Below are positions 24,041 to 33,690 of a stretch of 64,000 bases of DNA, piece after piece. The stretch spans positions 35,905,019-35,969,018 of the forward strand of contig NC_090726.1 of the NCBI RefSeq assembly GCF_036898095.1, read 5' to 3'. A program made the position numbers and the translations under genes. The notes under the pieces were generated by a model. It was not told the DNA's origin. It did no database searches and saw only the letters and a program-made list of their open reading frames with translations. The stretch is from Palaemon carinicauda (Eukaryota; Arthropoda; Malacostraca; Decapoda; Palaemonidae). Positions within the stretch are counted from its first letter, which is position 1. Every line of letters begins with the position of its first letter.

Positions 24041-24995
24041 TGGGGGTTGTTTTTGTAACATCCCGCCACAATGTAACCTCGGCCACGTTGGAGATCCTGT
24101 CGTTAGCCTTTGCATTGTTTTCGATGATTTCATGGGAAGAGGTGAGAGTGGGAGAGAGGCAGCAGAGGACATATATTCAACCTGAGAACAACCTTTGTTT
24201 AATGAGGTAATTCTCATTATAGCTGAGAACCGGGAGGTAATTTTTTGTCTGAGCAATTTAACTTGAGTGTAGGGCAAGAGTTTGCAGTTGATGTTGAATC
24301 CTAGGTAAGATAAATCTTGTACTCACTCAACAGGGTTACTATCAAGAACGATATTAAGAGTATTAAAAAGATGTTCGATTGCCATGGCCTTGGTTTTGTT
24401 AGGGTTGATCTTGAGACTAGGTTCAGTACACTCTTGATCAATGATGTCAAGGGCTTTTTGCATCTTTTTTGGTTTCTAGGAACGAAATAAGGACATACTA
24501 TGCAGATATCATCTCCATAGATGAACATTTCTATCCCCGAAGGGAGATCCAATAAGAGAAGACTTTCAATAACATTGAAAAGGAAGAGGATAAAAATACC
24601 TCCTTGGAGAGTGCCGTTCTCCTCTAGCAGTCACAATTTTAGGTATACTGTTTGATATATGATAAAAAGTTACCTTTGATTCTTTTTAGAACAATAGAGT
24701 AGAGTATAGTGGGAAAACTAGCCAATTCATAAGCCCTTTCTAAGGCTAAAAAGACAGCAATTGCTTTGTCATCATTGAAGGTTACTGTAACTCGTTACAC
24801 GTCATTTAGCATGGATTCAAGTACACTTCCTGTAGGGTGATATAGACATGAGCTTAATGGATCTTTTTCATCCGTTTCCTTGTCAAATTTTTTTACTTCG
24901 TAAGTAAAAAAGGATCCTTGGCCCCATAGGTGGGCTAAATGTCCAAAATTCATGTATCCTTTCCATTCAAACTTTACGAAACGTGAAAATATCAA
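24041..24995 (-). pseudogene. LINE fragment, reverse transcriptase region
   Basis: Minus-strand pieces read TVTFNDDKAIAVFLALE (motif A region, 24770-24720), then LPSGIEMFIYGDDICIVCP near 24520 (motif C, here YGDD), KITSRFSAIMRITSLN and a diverged C-terminal part. Several stops and shifts break it. The endonuclease part is absent and a poly-T run (25005-25038) borders the fragment. Together with 22346-22890 it is one old LINE with RT plus RNase H. Confidence 0.75.
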
Positions 24996-25007
24996 ATAAA
25001 TTTTTAG

Positions 25008-25040
<33 letters not shown>

Positions 25041-25408
25041 AAAATTTAATTAGAAAGGATATACAGTATCTAATGTGGTACCATTTTAACGGGTATCTGG
25101 TGCCTTGTGTTAACTGAATCCTTAGCATCTGTCACGTACGTCTGATAAATATACCTACGTTTACCTTCAAAATATCGTTTTCTTCTATCACTATAAGTTT
25201 TCTTTTATTTAAATAGTATAGACTATTTTAAATATGACGACTGAGACCTAGTTATAGATTAATATTGGATAATATAAAACAGTTTACTTATAGGCCTACA
25301 CTTTACTCTTTTTCTTATATATCAATGACATAATTAATGATTGCTATTCAAATGACTTTGAAAACTTATTCAGTCCAATCAGCCAATCGGAGACGTGTTT
25401 ATAAAGTT
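24996..25408. other. AT-rich spacer with poly-T at 25005-25038
   Basis: There is nothing coding. The last four bases, AGTT (25405-25408), are the left copy of the gypsy target duplication. Confidence 0.6.
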
Positions 25409-25739
25409 TGTAAGGACACCGATCCCTTCGTCGTCCAGAAAATCGACAAACTACTTATTTGTTTAAATTCTCTCTTCGCCACACTGTGGTATCCTATGTA
25501 TATATATTCCGCTCTACCAGAGCTACATTTTGATGTATGTATCGTTTCATAATATGTTTTTGTTAACCCATAATTCATATATTTGTAAGTGTAAGAAAAC
25601 ATATATTTTGGCGGGCACTTCAATCTGACTTGGCGCCAACGTCATCCTACGTTTCCGTCCGCACCTTGTAATATATCTCCGTGCACATTCAAATAAAGTA
25701 TCAGTTGATCTTGGTGACGCTTGTCTCACTGTCCTTACA
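25409..25739 (+). repeat. 5' LTR
   Basis: 331 bp with TGTAAGG...CCTTACA termini. It contains an AATAAA signal near 25692 and an AT-rich TATATATATTCC segment near 25500 that could serve as a promoter element. Confidence 0.95.
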
Positions 25740-25741
25740 AC

Positions 25742-25759
25742 TGGTGACCCCGGAGTTGA
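25742..25759 (+). other. Primer-binding site, putative
   Basis: TGGTGACCCCGGAGTTGA starts two bases after the 5' LTR. The position and TGG start fit tRNA priming. The tRNA is not identified. Confidence 0.7.
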
Positions 25760-25891
25760 AAGTAGCATCAGCGGTTTTGGCTTTGCCATTAACGGACTTA
25801 TTATGGCCGTGCTACCTTCTACATACTCCGTTACCTTAGGCAAGAACCTGCCTTTGGTTCTCCCATACTTCGGTGAACGTATGGCAGTAGG

Positions 25892-27223
25892 ATGAGCTTA
25901 ACCGACATATCAACTTCTCACCTCTTCACCGACTCGTCGTCTGGCCATGATGCAGGAAGCAACACGCCCATCGTACCCAACGGCCTCGCCTCCACGCCCA
26001 AAGTCAAACTGCCGCCCTTTTCTCAACACAACACCGCTTCCTGGTTCCTGAGAGCAGACGTACTTTTCCGCGTCGCTAGACTCAGCGACTCCTGCGCCAA
26101 GGATGACATCGTTGTCACCTCCATACTTGAAGAAGTATTCGACAAGATTTCCCCATGGCTTGACGCCCAGGCCGGCCAAGTTTCATATGACGACCTGAGA
26201 ACGAAACTCATCGGTATCTACTCCCTCTCCGTCTCAGCAAGGGCACAGAAAGTATTGGACCTCGCCGGCAAGCCCGTGGGTGACACCTCTCCTGTCGAGG
26301 CGTGGGACGAGCTAACCGGCCTGCTTATGCTCCCCGAAACAGACAGCAACGGCCGACGACGTGAGATTAGCTTATCTCGCGAAATCTTTCTTCGACGCCT
26401 ACCACAGGACGTACGGGCCCAATTAACTGACGCCGACACGCTTCCGATGAACAAACTCCTGTCGAAGGCTCGGAAGCTCCACGAAGCCTCCAAAGCATCT
26501 CGCCTCGGAGCATCATCGTCAACACCGCCTCCGTTCTCCTCCTTCAGCAGCTGCTCTTCCATAGACTCCTCGGCAATGGCCCTCGAGGACGACGAGATCA
26601 ACATTCTATCAAGAAAGAAACCACCGCAACAGACGCGACCAAACCCTAGGCCTAACCCGGCATGGTGCTTCTACCACCAACAGTTCGGCAGTGACGCCAA
26701 GAAATGTAGAGCACCATGCAGTTTCCCTAGAAGAGGACGCCAGAAGCATCCACCTGCCACCATCGCAGCCGCAGTTAACCATAACAAGATTGGTTTCTGT
26801 ATCCTCGATACCATTTCCAACCGTAGACTCATGGTGGACACCGGCGCAATGCAGTCAACGTTCCCTCCTTCGAAGTCCGACCTAGACCGTGGTCCCGACA
26901 AAAACGCCCCCACACTCATCGCCGCCAACGGATCTCCCATACGGTGCTATGGAATCAAGACCCTCATGATATCTATCATGGGCCGTTCGTATTCTTGGCC
27001 CTTCGCCATCGCCGACGTCAATCGCCCCCTCCTCGGTGCGGATTTCCTCGCCCACCATGGACTCCTCGTCGATGTCGCTAACAGACGTCTCATCGACACG
27101 GGAACCTGCCAGTCTCGCGCCCTAGAACACGGCCCTGCAACAATGTCCGTATCCGCCGTAACGACGCACCCCTACGCCGACCTCCTACGAGAGTTTCCCG
27201 AGGTTTTCAAGCCCGAGCTCTGA
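25892..27223 (+). CDS. Gypsy gag-protease frame
   Basis: 443 codons. The N-terminal ~230 residues are a gag-like structural region (PKVKLPPFSQHNTASWFLRA, then a helical part). WCFYHQQFGSDAKKCRAPC near residue 257 is a CCHC-like zinc-binding motif for RNA packaging. The aspartic protease has VDTGAMQSTFP near residue 314 and LLGADFLAHHGLLVD near residue 370. The frame ends in TGA at 27221-27223, and pol continues in the same frame from the next codon. Elements of this type normally have one continuous gag-pol, so the stop is either a mutation (CGA to TGA fits) or a readthrough signal. The ATG at 25892 is the first good start after the PBS. Confidence 0.9.
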   Translation: MSLTDISTSHLFTDSSSGHDAGSNTPIVPNGLASTPKVKLPPFSQHNTASWFLRADVLFRVARLSDSCAKDDIVVTSILEEVFDKISPWLDAQAGQVSYDDLRTKLIGIYSLSVSARAQKVLDLAGKPVGDTSPVEAWDELTGLLMLPETDSNGRRREISLSREIFLRRLPQDVRAQLTDADTLPMNKLLSKARKLHEASKASRLGASSSTPPPFSSFSSCSSIDSSAMALEDDEINILSRKKPPQQTRPNPRPNPAWCFYHQQFGSDAKKCRAPCSFPRRGRQKHPPATIAAAVNHNKIGFCILDTISNRRLMVDTGAMQSTFPPSKSDLDRGPDKNAPTLIAANGSPIRCYGIKTLMISIMGRSYSWPFAIADVNRPLLGADFLAHHGLLVDVANRRLIDTGTCQSRALEHGPATMSVSAVTTHPYADLLREFPEVFKPEL

Positions 27224-29968
27224 CACTCGCCAGGTTCCCCGTCCAAGCATGGTACCTACCACCACATCACAATGACAGGACCTCCCACTCACGCCAAATT
27301 CCGCCGCCTCCCGCCTCAGAAACTGAAGGATGCCAAACGCGCCTTCGAGGACATAGAACGCATGGGTATCTGTAAGAAAGCATCGAGCCCTTGGGCATCA
27401 CCCCTGCACATGGTTAAAAAGCCGGACGGGTCCTGGAGACCTTGCGGCGACTACAGGCGCCTCAACCTCATCACAACGCCCGATCATTACCCGCTGCCCA
27501 ACATGCATGACCTAACGAACGCGTTGCACGGCGCAAAGTTTTTTACCAAGATGGACCTCCTCAAGTCTTACTTCCAGGTCCCCGTATTCCCGGAAGACAT
27601 CCCGAAAACTGCCATTGTAACGCCGTTCGGATCCTACACCTTCGCATACTCAACCTTCGGTCTACGCAACGCCGGGGCGACCTTCCAACGACTAATGGAT
27701 AGCATTCTGGGTGACCTACCTTTCTGCGTCTGCTACGTCGACGACATCCTGATATTCTCGAAAACCAAGGAGGAACACCGGGGACACGTCCGCACCGTCC
27801 TAAAGCGCCTACAGGAGAACGGCCTAGTCGTACGCTTCGACAAATGCACGTTCGGTGCGGAGGGAGTGGATTTCCTTGGTCACCGTGTGTCCTCGCGTGG
27901 GGTAAAACCCATGACAACCAAAGTCGACGCCATCAGGAAGTTCCCAATGCCTACGACCATCCGCCAACTTCAGGAGTTCTTGGGAATGGTCAATTACTAC
28001 AGGCGCTTCATCCCCAACATCGCACAAACCCTGTCACCCCTCGACGACGTCCTGAAAGGAAAAGCAAAAAAACTCGAGTGGGGCTTGCCCCAGCAACAGG
28101 CATTCGCTCGGACGAAGGATGCCCTTGCGAATGCCACCACCCTGGCTCATTTCGACGACAACGCGCCCCTGCGACTAACGACCGACGCCAGCAACGTCGC
28201 CTGCGGGGCTGTGCTTGAGCAACTCATCGATGGTTCTCCTCGACCGCTGGCATTCTTCAGCAAGAAATTGAAACCAGCCGAAACAAGATACAGCACCTTC
28301 GATAGGGAACTCCTCGCCGTCTACCTCGCCGTCCGCCACTTCAGACACATCTTGGAGGGTACCCCCTTCACGATCGCAACGGATCATCAACCCCTCGTAC
28401 ACGCCTTCACGAAATCGACGGACGCATGGTCATCCCGACAACAACGTCATCTCACATCAATCGCCGAATTCGCATGCACCATACGTTACGTCCCAGGAAA
28501 GAAAAACCCAGCCGTGGACGCCCTTTCAAGGATTGAAATCGACGCGATCCACCTGGGAATCGACTACGCCAATCTCGCAACCGAACAACGCACCGACCGA
28601 GAAGCGCAGGTTCACCTGACGGAGCCATCCGCGCTCAAGATAAGTGCGGTTCCCCTCGGACCAGCAGGAGTAACTATTCTTTGCGACACCAGCATCGGCC
28701 GCCCTCGTCCCTGGATACCAGCCTCCTGCAGAAGGAAAATATTCGATATCATCCATGGACTTTCGCACCCCTCAGGACGCACCACCGCTTGCCTTCTGTC
28801 TGAAAAGTTTGTCTGGCCAGGGATAAAAAAGGACGCCCGGGAATGGGCGAAATCATGCATCAACTGTCAGTCGAGCAAGGTCAGCCGTCACACCGAATCG
28901 GGGGTGTGCGATTTTCCCCTGCCAAAAAGACGTTTCGGCCATATACACATCGACGTCGTGGGACCATTGCCCCCTTCTGGATCCGCTCGCTACCTACTTA
29001 CGATCAGCGATCGCTCCACGAGGTGGTTGGAGGCATCGCCGATGACCGAAGCTACGACTCAAGCATGTGCCGAAGCCCTCCTGTCAAGCTGGGTGAGCAG
29101 GTTTGGCGCTCCTGACGACATCACGACTGACAGAGGCCCCGCTTTCCTCTCAGAAATATGGCTTGCTTTGGCGAACCTGATGGGGACGACGCTCCACAGC
29201 ACCACGGCATACAACCCCGCGGCAAACGGCATGGTCGAAAGAACTCACCGCGCCCTCAAGGCATCCCTGATGGCGAGCTGCACCGACGGGGACTGGAAAT
29301 CACGACTTCCTTGGGTACTCCTCGGCCTTCGCACCGCCCCTCGCGCAGACGGTGAACCTTCGCCCGTCGAAAAAGTTTACGGGGAAGCGCTCGCAGTTCC
29401 TGGCGAATTCTTTCCCTCATCAACCGACGACACGCAGCTGGATCACCTAAGGGACATCACCAGGAAGTTCAGGCCGTGTCTCAAAACTTACCAGGACAGA
29501 ACCAAGCACTTCAAGCCAAAAAGCCTGGATGACTGCGAGTACGTTTTCGTCCGTGTCGACGCTCATCGACAACCACTGACTAGACCTTATCGAGGTCCCT
29601 ACCGGGCAATTAAAAAGACAACGAAAGCCTTCCTTCTCGACGTCCATGGCCAAGAAGACTGGGTCTCAATAGACCCCGTGAAACCAGCGTTTCTCGAAGG
29701 AAGCGACACCGCCTCCTTCCTTCTCGACGTCCATGGCCAAGAGGACTGGGTCTCAATAGACCGCGTGAAACCAGCGTTTCTCGAAGAAAGCGTCACCGCC
29801 TCCGCTGGACCTGGCAGGCCCAGAGTTCCGCCTCAAAACAAGCCACCCAACGAAGGAAAAATCATCAAACGACGACAAGAGGAAGAGATCCTTACACCGA
29901 CCGCCAGCGCGCCCCTCCGTTCAAAAACAAGAGGAACCCTCCGACGCCCGAAGAGATACGAAGATTGA
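27224..29968 (+). CDS. Gypsy pol: reverse transcriptase, RNase H, integrase
   Basis: It reads in frame directly after the TGA (first ATG at 27272, 898 codons from there). RT has CGDYRRLN, KMDLLKSYFQV and CYVDDILIF (YVDD near residue 155). RNase H has TTDASNVACGAVLEQ, FDRELLAVYLAV and TDHQPL. Integrase has an H2C2 zinc site (HGLSHPSGRT ... CINCQ) and the catalytic triad Asp-561 (HIDVVGP), Asp-620 (TDRGPAF) and Glu-656 (GMVERTH), with the expected 35-residue spacing between the last two. All catalytic residues are present. Near the C-terminus FLLDVHGQEDWVSID occurs twice because of an 87-bp tandem duplication (29630-29716, 29717-29803). The tail is basic. Confidence 0.93.
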   Translation, partial: HSPGSPSKHGTYHHITMTGPPTHAKFRRLPPQKLKDAKRAFEDIERMGICKKASSPWASPLHMVKKPDGSWRPCGDYRRLNLITTPDHYPLPNMHDLTNALHGAKFFTKMDLLKSYFQVPVFPEDIPKTAIVTPFGSYTFAYSTFGLRNAGATFQRLMDSILGDLPFCVCYVDDILIFSKTKEEHRGHVRTVLKRLQENGLVVRFDKCTFGAEGVDFLGHRVSSRGVKPMTTKVDAIRKFPMPTTIRQLQEFLGMVNYYRRFIPNIAQTLSPLDDVLKGKAKKLEWGLPQQQAFARTKDALANATTLAHFDDNAPLRLTTDASNVACGAVLEQLIDGSPRPLAFFSKKLKPAETRYSTFDRELLAVYLAVRHFRHILEGTPFTIATDHQPLVHAFTKSTDAWSSRQQRHLTSIAEFACTIRYVPGKKNPAVDALSRIEIDAIHLGIDYANLATEQRTDREAQVHLTEPSALKISAVPLGPAGVTILCDTSIGRPRPWIPASCRRKIFDIIHGLSHPSGRTTACLLSEKFVWPGIKKDAREWAKSCINCQSSKVSRHTESGVCDFPLPKRRFGHIHIDVVGPLPPSGSARYLLTISDRSTRWLEASPMTEATTQACAEALLSSWVSRFGAPDDITTDRGPAFLSEIWLALANLMGTTLHSTTAYNPAANGMVERTHRALKASLMASCTDGDWKSRLPWVLLGLRTAPRADGEPSPVEKVYGEALAVPGEFFPSSTDDTQLDHLRDITRKFRPCLKTYQDRTKHFKPKSLDDCEYVFVRVDAHRQPLTRPYRGPYRAIKKTTKAFLLDVHGQEDWVSIDPVKPAFLEGSDTASFLLDVHGQEDWVSIDRVKPAFLEESVTASAGPGRPRVPPQNKPPNEGKIIKRRQEEEILTPTASAPLRSKTRGTLRRPKRYED
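29630..29803 (+). repeat. 87-bp tandem duplication in pol
   Basis: 29630-29716 and 29717-29803 are near-identical (differences include AAGAAG/AAGAGG and CCCGTG/CGCGTG). 87 is a multiple of 3, so 29 codons are repeated in frame in the integrase C-terminal region. Confidence 0.95.
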
Positions 29969-29999
29969 TCATCAGCCCTCTACGCCGCCCGATGTCTTG

Positions 30000-30015
30000 G
30001 GGGGGGGGGAGTACT
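30000..30015 (+). other. Polypurine tract, putative
   Basis: A run of ten or more G followed by AGTACT lies directly before the 3' LTR, where plus-strand DNA synthesis is primed in LTR elements. Confidence 0.65.
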
Positions 30016-30348
30016 TGTAAGGACACCGATCCCTTCGTCGTCCAGAAAATCGACAAACTACTTATTTATTTAAATTCTCTCTTCGCCACACTGTGGTATC
30101 CTATGTATATATATTCCGCTCTACCAGAGCTACATTTTGATGTATGTATCGTTTCTTAATATGTTTTTGTTAACCCATAATTCATATATTTGTAAGTGTA
30201 AGATAACACATATATTTTGGCGGGCACTTCAATCTGACTTGGCGCCAACGTCATCCTACGTTTCCGTCCGCATCTTGTAATATATCTCCGTGCACATTCA
30301 AATAAAGTATCAGTTGATCTTGGTGACGCTTGTCTCACTGTTCTTACA
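30016..30348 (+). repeat. 3' LTR
   Basis: 333 bp, the counterpart of 25409-25739. It carries a 2-base insertion (ATAACACATAT instead of AAAACATAT). Confidence 0.95.
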
Positions 30349-30699
30349 AGTTAAACCACCATGAAAATAAAAAAAAAAATAAAAAAACAGGGTTTGGTGG
30401 ATGTGTCTTTGTAGACAAAGTATGACAGATGCAAAGGAATCAATTACCACAAGGCCCCAGTCACCTGTTGAGATATTACTGCTAGAGATACTGTGAGTTT
30501 TGACTGGCCAGATAGGGGTGTGACTGAAAAGCGTAAAGGAACGTAAAGGAAATAAATGGCGTATAGGAATGTAAAAGGATAAAAAATTAGGATAGGATTA
30601 GCCATTACCTTTCATAGTGATTGGTAATACACCTGCGATTTCCAGTATGGGTGATAATGTGAGTTGACAATACACAATGTTATTGGACCTCGATCTCGA

Positions 30700-31262
30700 C
30701 TGGGTAGTAGGTTGGCCAAGGCCCCAGCCACCACCCGTTGAGATACTAACGCTAGAGTTATGGGGTCCTTTGACTGACCAGACAGTACTACATTGGATCA
30801 CTCTCTCTGGTTAAGGTTCATTTTCACTTTGCCTACACACACCGAATAGTCTACTGTAGCCTATTCTTTACATATTCTCATCTGTCCTCATACACCTGAC
30901 AACACTGAGATTACCAAACAATTCTTCTTCACCCAAGGTGTTACTGCTCTAGGAGATGGACACTCGAAAATCAAATCATTTTTCTCCAGTCTTGGGTAGT
31001 TCCATAGCCTCTGCATCATGGTCTTCCACTGTCTTGGGTTAGAGTTCTCTTGCTTGAAGGTACACTCGGGCACACTGTCCTATCTTATTTCTCTTCCTCC
31101 TGTTTTGTTAAAGTTTTTATAGTTTATATTGATCTTTATTTTAAGATTGCTACTCTTCTTAAAATATTTTTCCTTGTTTCCTTTCCTCACTGGCTATTTT
31201 CCCAGTTGGAGCCCCTGGGTTTATAGAATCCTACTTTTCCAACTAGGGTTGTAGCTTAACAA

Positions 31263-31296
<34 letters not shown>
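30700..31296 (+). mobile_element. TAA-tailed retroposon, copy A
   Basis: It starts TGGGTAGTAGGTTGGCC and runs through CCAGACAGTACTACATTGGA, ACACACCGAATAGTC, TGGTCTTCCACTGTCTTGGG, CTGGCTATTTTCCCAGTTGG and GGGTTGTAGCTTAACAAG to a (TAA)n tail at 31265-31296. About ten relatives lie in this window. There is no coding frame. The 3' tail is shared with a LINE fragment (45110-45762). I remember this family as very abundant in caridean prawns. Confidence 0.85.
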
Positions 31297-31298
<2 letters not shown>

Positions 31299-31584
31299 GT
31301 ACGGTTCTAACGGTGTTTGCTCCACCGTGGCTCGCTGTGGTCACAAAATTAAAATTACATCACTACTTCCATGTTGGAAAACGGTACCTGTTGAGTTGCG
31401 CTCGCAAACCCACGAGTCATTATATTTCGTGGATGTTTCTTCTCTTTCACATTTACATAAGCAACAATAGCTATTTGGATACTGCCTGGACAACTCCTTA
31501 ATAAGAAAATCACATATATTGACCTCCTTTACATTCCTTTATGCTTTTATGCTCCTTTACACTCCTTTACACTAATCATCAATA

Positions 31585-32095
31585 CTGGCCATATAGTATT
31601 GCATTGGATTCCTCTCTGGTTATGACTCATCTTTTGTTTTCTTGCCTACACATACACCGAATAGTCTGGCCTATTCTTTATACATTCTACCATTTCTGCA
31701 TACACCTAACAACATTCAGATAAGCAAATAATTCTTCTTCACTTAAAGGGTTAGCTATTCTAGAAGTTTTGTTCCAGCTGTGACCATGTTGTGAAATAAT
31801 CTTCCTAATCGGGTAGTTGAAACAGTAGAACTTCTAAAGTTTAAACTTGCAGCAAATGTTTTTATCTTGAACATGCTGACACAAGTCTTTTTATAGTTTA
31901 TAAATGACATGTCTGTTTTGATGTTGTTTCTGATTTTCAGATATTGTTAATTTTTTCTCATATCGTTCATCTATTTCCTTATATCTTTTCTTCACTAGGC
32001 TATTTTCCCTGTTGGAGCCCTTGGGCTTATAGCATCTTGCTTTTCCAACTACTGTATAGGGTTGCAGCTTGGCTAGTAATAATAATAATAATACT
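31585..32095 (+). mobile_element. TAA-tailed retroposon, copy B: chimera with LINE 3' coding end
   Basis: The first ~180 bases match the body of the non-coding family (GTATTGCATTGGATTCCTCT, CACCGAATAGTCTGGCC, TTCTTCTTCACTTAAAGGGTTA). At about 31768 it switches to TTTTGTTCCAGCTGTGACCA and the text for LPNRVVE...KFKLAANVF, the C-terminus of the LINE seen at 45110-45561. It ends in the shared tail and (TAA)n. Confidence 0.75.
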
Positions 32096-32399
32096 GTATG
32101 GTAATTAAAATAATGATTTTGAAGGAGTCATGTGTTGTTAGGAGAAATCCCACTCATGCCAATAAGTTGTCTTCTTTAAAATACGAACATACGATTTCTG
32201 TTAATTCTAGAAAAAATTATGTAATATTTTTTCAGTTTCTTCTTAAAATTTTAAAACAGGATTTGCTCAGATTCTTGAGGTGAACATATTTATTATCTTT
32301 CACTAACAGTATCAAAATTCAGTAGCCAATCAAAATGAAGGCTATATATCCAGAGTAACCAATTAAAATGAATCATATATTTGTAAATCGAACTTATGT
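32096..32399. other. AT-rich spacer, no gene seen
   Basis: I see no motif. A frame open over 32098-32283 has no recognisable features. Confidence 0.5.
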
Positions 32400-32640
32400 T
32401 ATGTGCAGAGGAATCTTGGGTGTTTGTATCTTGCTGTTCAAAGGTCGATCATGAATGGCAGAGGCAAGAGACAGTGACAATGCCCTAGAGACTGGCCATA
32501 TACTCATATAATCAGCGCCCAAGCCCCCTTTCAACCAAGCTAGGACCAGGGAGGGCCAGGCTATGGCTGCTGATGACTTGGCAGGTAGACCTATAGGCTT
32601 CCCCAAATCCCCCATCCCAAATCCCCCATCCCTAGCTCAT
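32400..32640 (-). repeat. SINE-like dispersed repeat
   Basis: The minus strand reads GGTCTACCTGCCAAGTCATC, then CTGGCCCTCCCTGGTCCTAG, GGGGGCTTGGGCGCTGATTA, GGCATTGTCACTGTCTCTTG and GCCATTCATGATCGACCTTT. I recall this text from many prawn and shrimp sequences as an abundant short interspersed repeat. I did not find convincing tRNA A and B boxes. Confidence 0.6.
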
Positions 32641-32734
32641 AAAAATAATACGTTTTACAAAATTTGAACAGCTTGTTAAGCCATGTAAGAGAGCCAGCTT
32701 AGTTTTTTATCTTTAAAAGTTTTAAAGTTCCTGG

Positions 32735-33058
32735 TAATTTATGTCTACTCTATCATCGGCATCATCTTCATCAGCCATTACTAGATCACTGCAGCACAAA
32801 GGTTTCAGATATCCCTTTCCAACTCCCCTTTGTTTATGGTCTTTCTAGGCCAATATATACCACAAAATGTTCATAGCTCGTCAATCCATCGTCTTACTTC
32901 CTTCTCCTGATTCTTTGGTAATCTCTAGGTACCCATTCTATTATTCTTAATGTCCATCTATAATCTGTCATTCTCATTATATGTCCTGCCTATGTCCATT
33001 TCTTTTTCTACGTGTTGTTAGAATATCCTTTACTTTAGTTTGCTCTCGTATCCATGTT
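32735..33058 (-). pseudogene. RTE-type LINE C-terminal fragment
   Basis: The minus strand reads KKKWTWAGHIMRMTDYRWTL, then EWVPRDYQRI and ETFVLQ, with stops. KWxWAGHxxRxxDxRWT followed by EWxPRD is typical of the C-terminal end of RTE/BovB-type reverse transcriptases. It is cut off exactly where the foldback element begins at 33059. Confidence 0.65.
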
Positions 33059-33690
33059 GCAGCGTTTCATTTTTTTATGTCCAAAATTAGGACAGTTAAT
33101 GAGACAAGAAGCGTAGGTATGTTGCAAAATACTAGCAGGGATCTGGTTTTATACATAAAAATACCAAACTTACCACAATAGGTTCCCAAAACTGATAACA
33201 AAGTATTATCCAAAATTATTTAGAGGTAGAATGAGATAGAATTAAAGATTAAGATTTTCATTAATAATGTTGCTTATGGAACAAGTAAATAAGCTTAGAA
33301 ACTTTGTACCTATCCATTCTGTTACAGAGTGCACGCAAACTTATTTTGCGGAGTGAGCAGTTAGGAACCGGGAACCAGGAACCAGGAACCAGATCTCTTA
33401 TTGCTGCTCTATAATAATAAAGAAATCCAGCTACTTTTTACTTCTAAACTTTAGAGAGTTCCCGGTAGTTATTAGAAAATACTAATCCTATTAATTCACA
33501 CTAATTTAACTGTAGGGCTATATTTATTTAAATATCAAATCATACTAATTCATTTAGAATATCACTTCACCAGCCGAGGTCATTTTTAGATCATAAGATT
33601 CATTTTACTCTTAACTTGACATGTAGTCACAGCATTCCTATCAAACAATCTCCTGAAGTGCAAGAGGCAACGGGTTTCGTTCATCAGGTT
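33059..33690. repeat. Foldback, left outer arm
   Basis: Inverted relative of 37860-38528. Shared text includes AGGACAGTTAATGAG, CCGGTAGTTATTAGAAAATA and GGCAACGGGTTTC. It carries an expanded GGAACCAG repeat at 33363-33391. Confidence 0.85.

Larger units (their letters stand above)
25409..30348 (+). mobile_element. Ty3/gypsy LTR retrotransposon, structurally complete
   Basis: Two LTRs (25409-25739 and 30016-30348) begin TGTAAGG and end CTTACA. By hand alignment they differ by five substitutions and one 2-base indel, about 98% identity. AGTT flanks both sides (25405-25408 and 30349-30352) as a 4-bp target duplication. A PBS, gag-protease, pol (RT, RNase H, integrase) and a purine-rich tract lie in the expected order. 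There is no envelope-like frame. The coding region is GC-richer than its surroundings. Defects are one stop between gag-pro and pol and an 87-bp duplication near the end of pol. Confidence 0.95.

Noticed and set aside
26218..29796. Many minus-strand and off-frame open frames over the gypsy element
   Set aside because: They overlap the plus-strand gag-pol with all its motifs. GC-rich coding sequence leaves shadow frames open.
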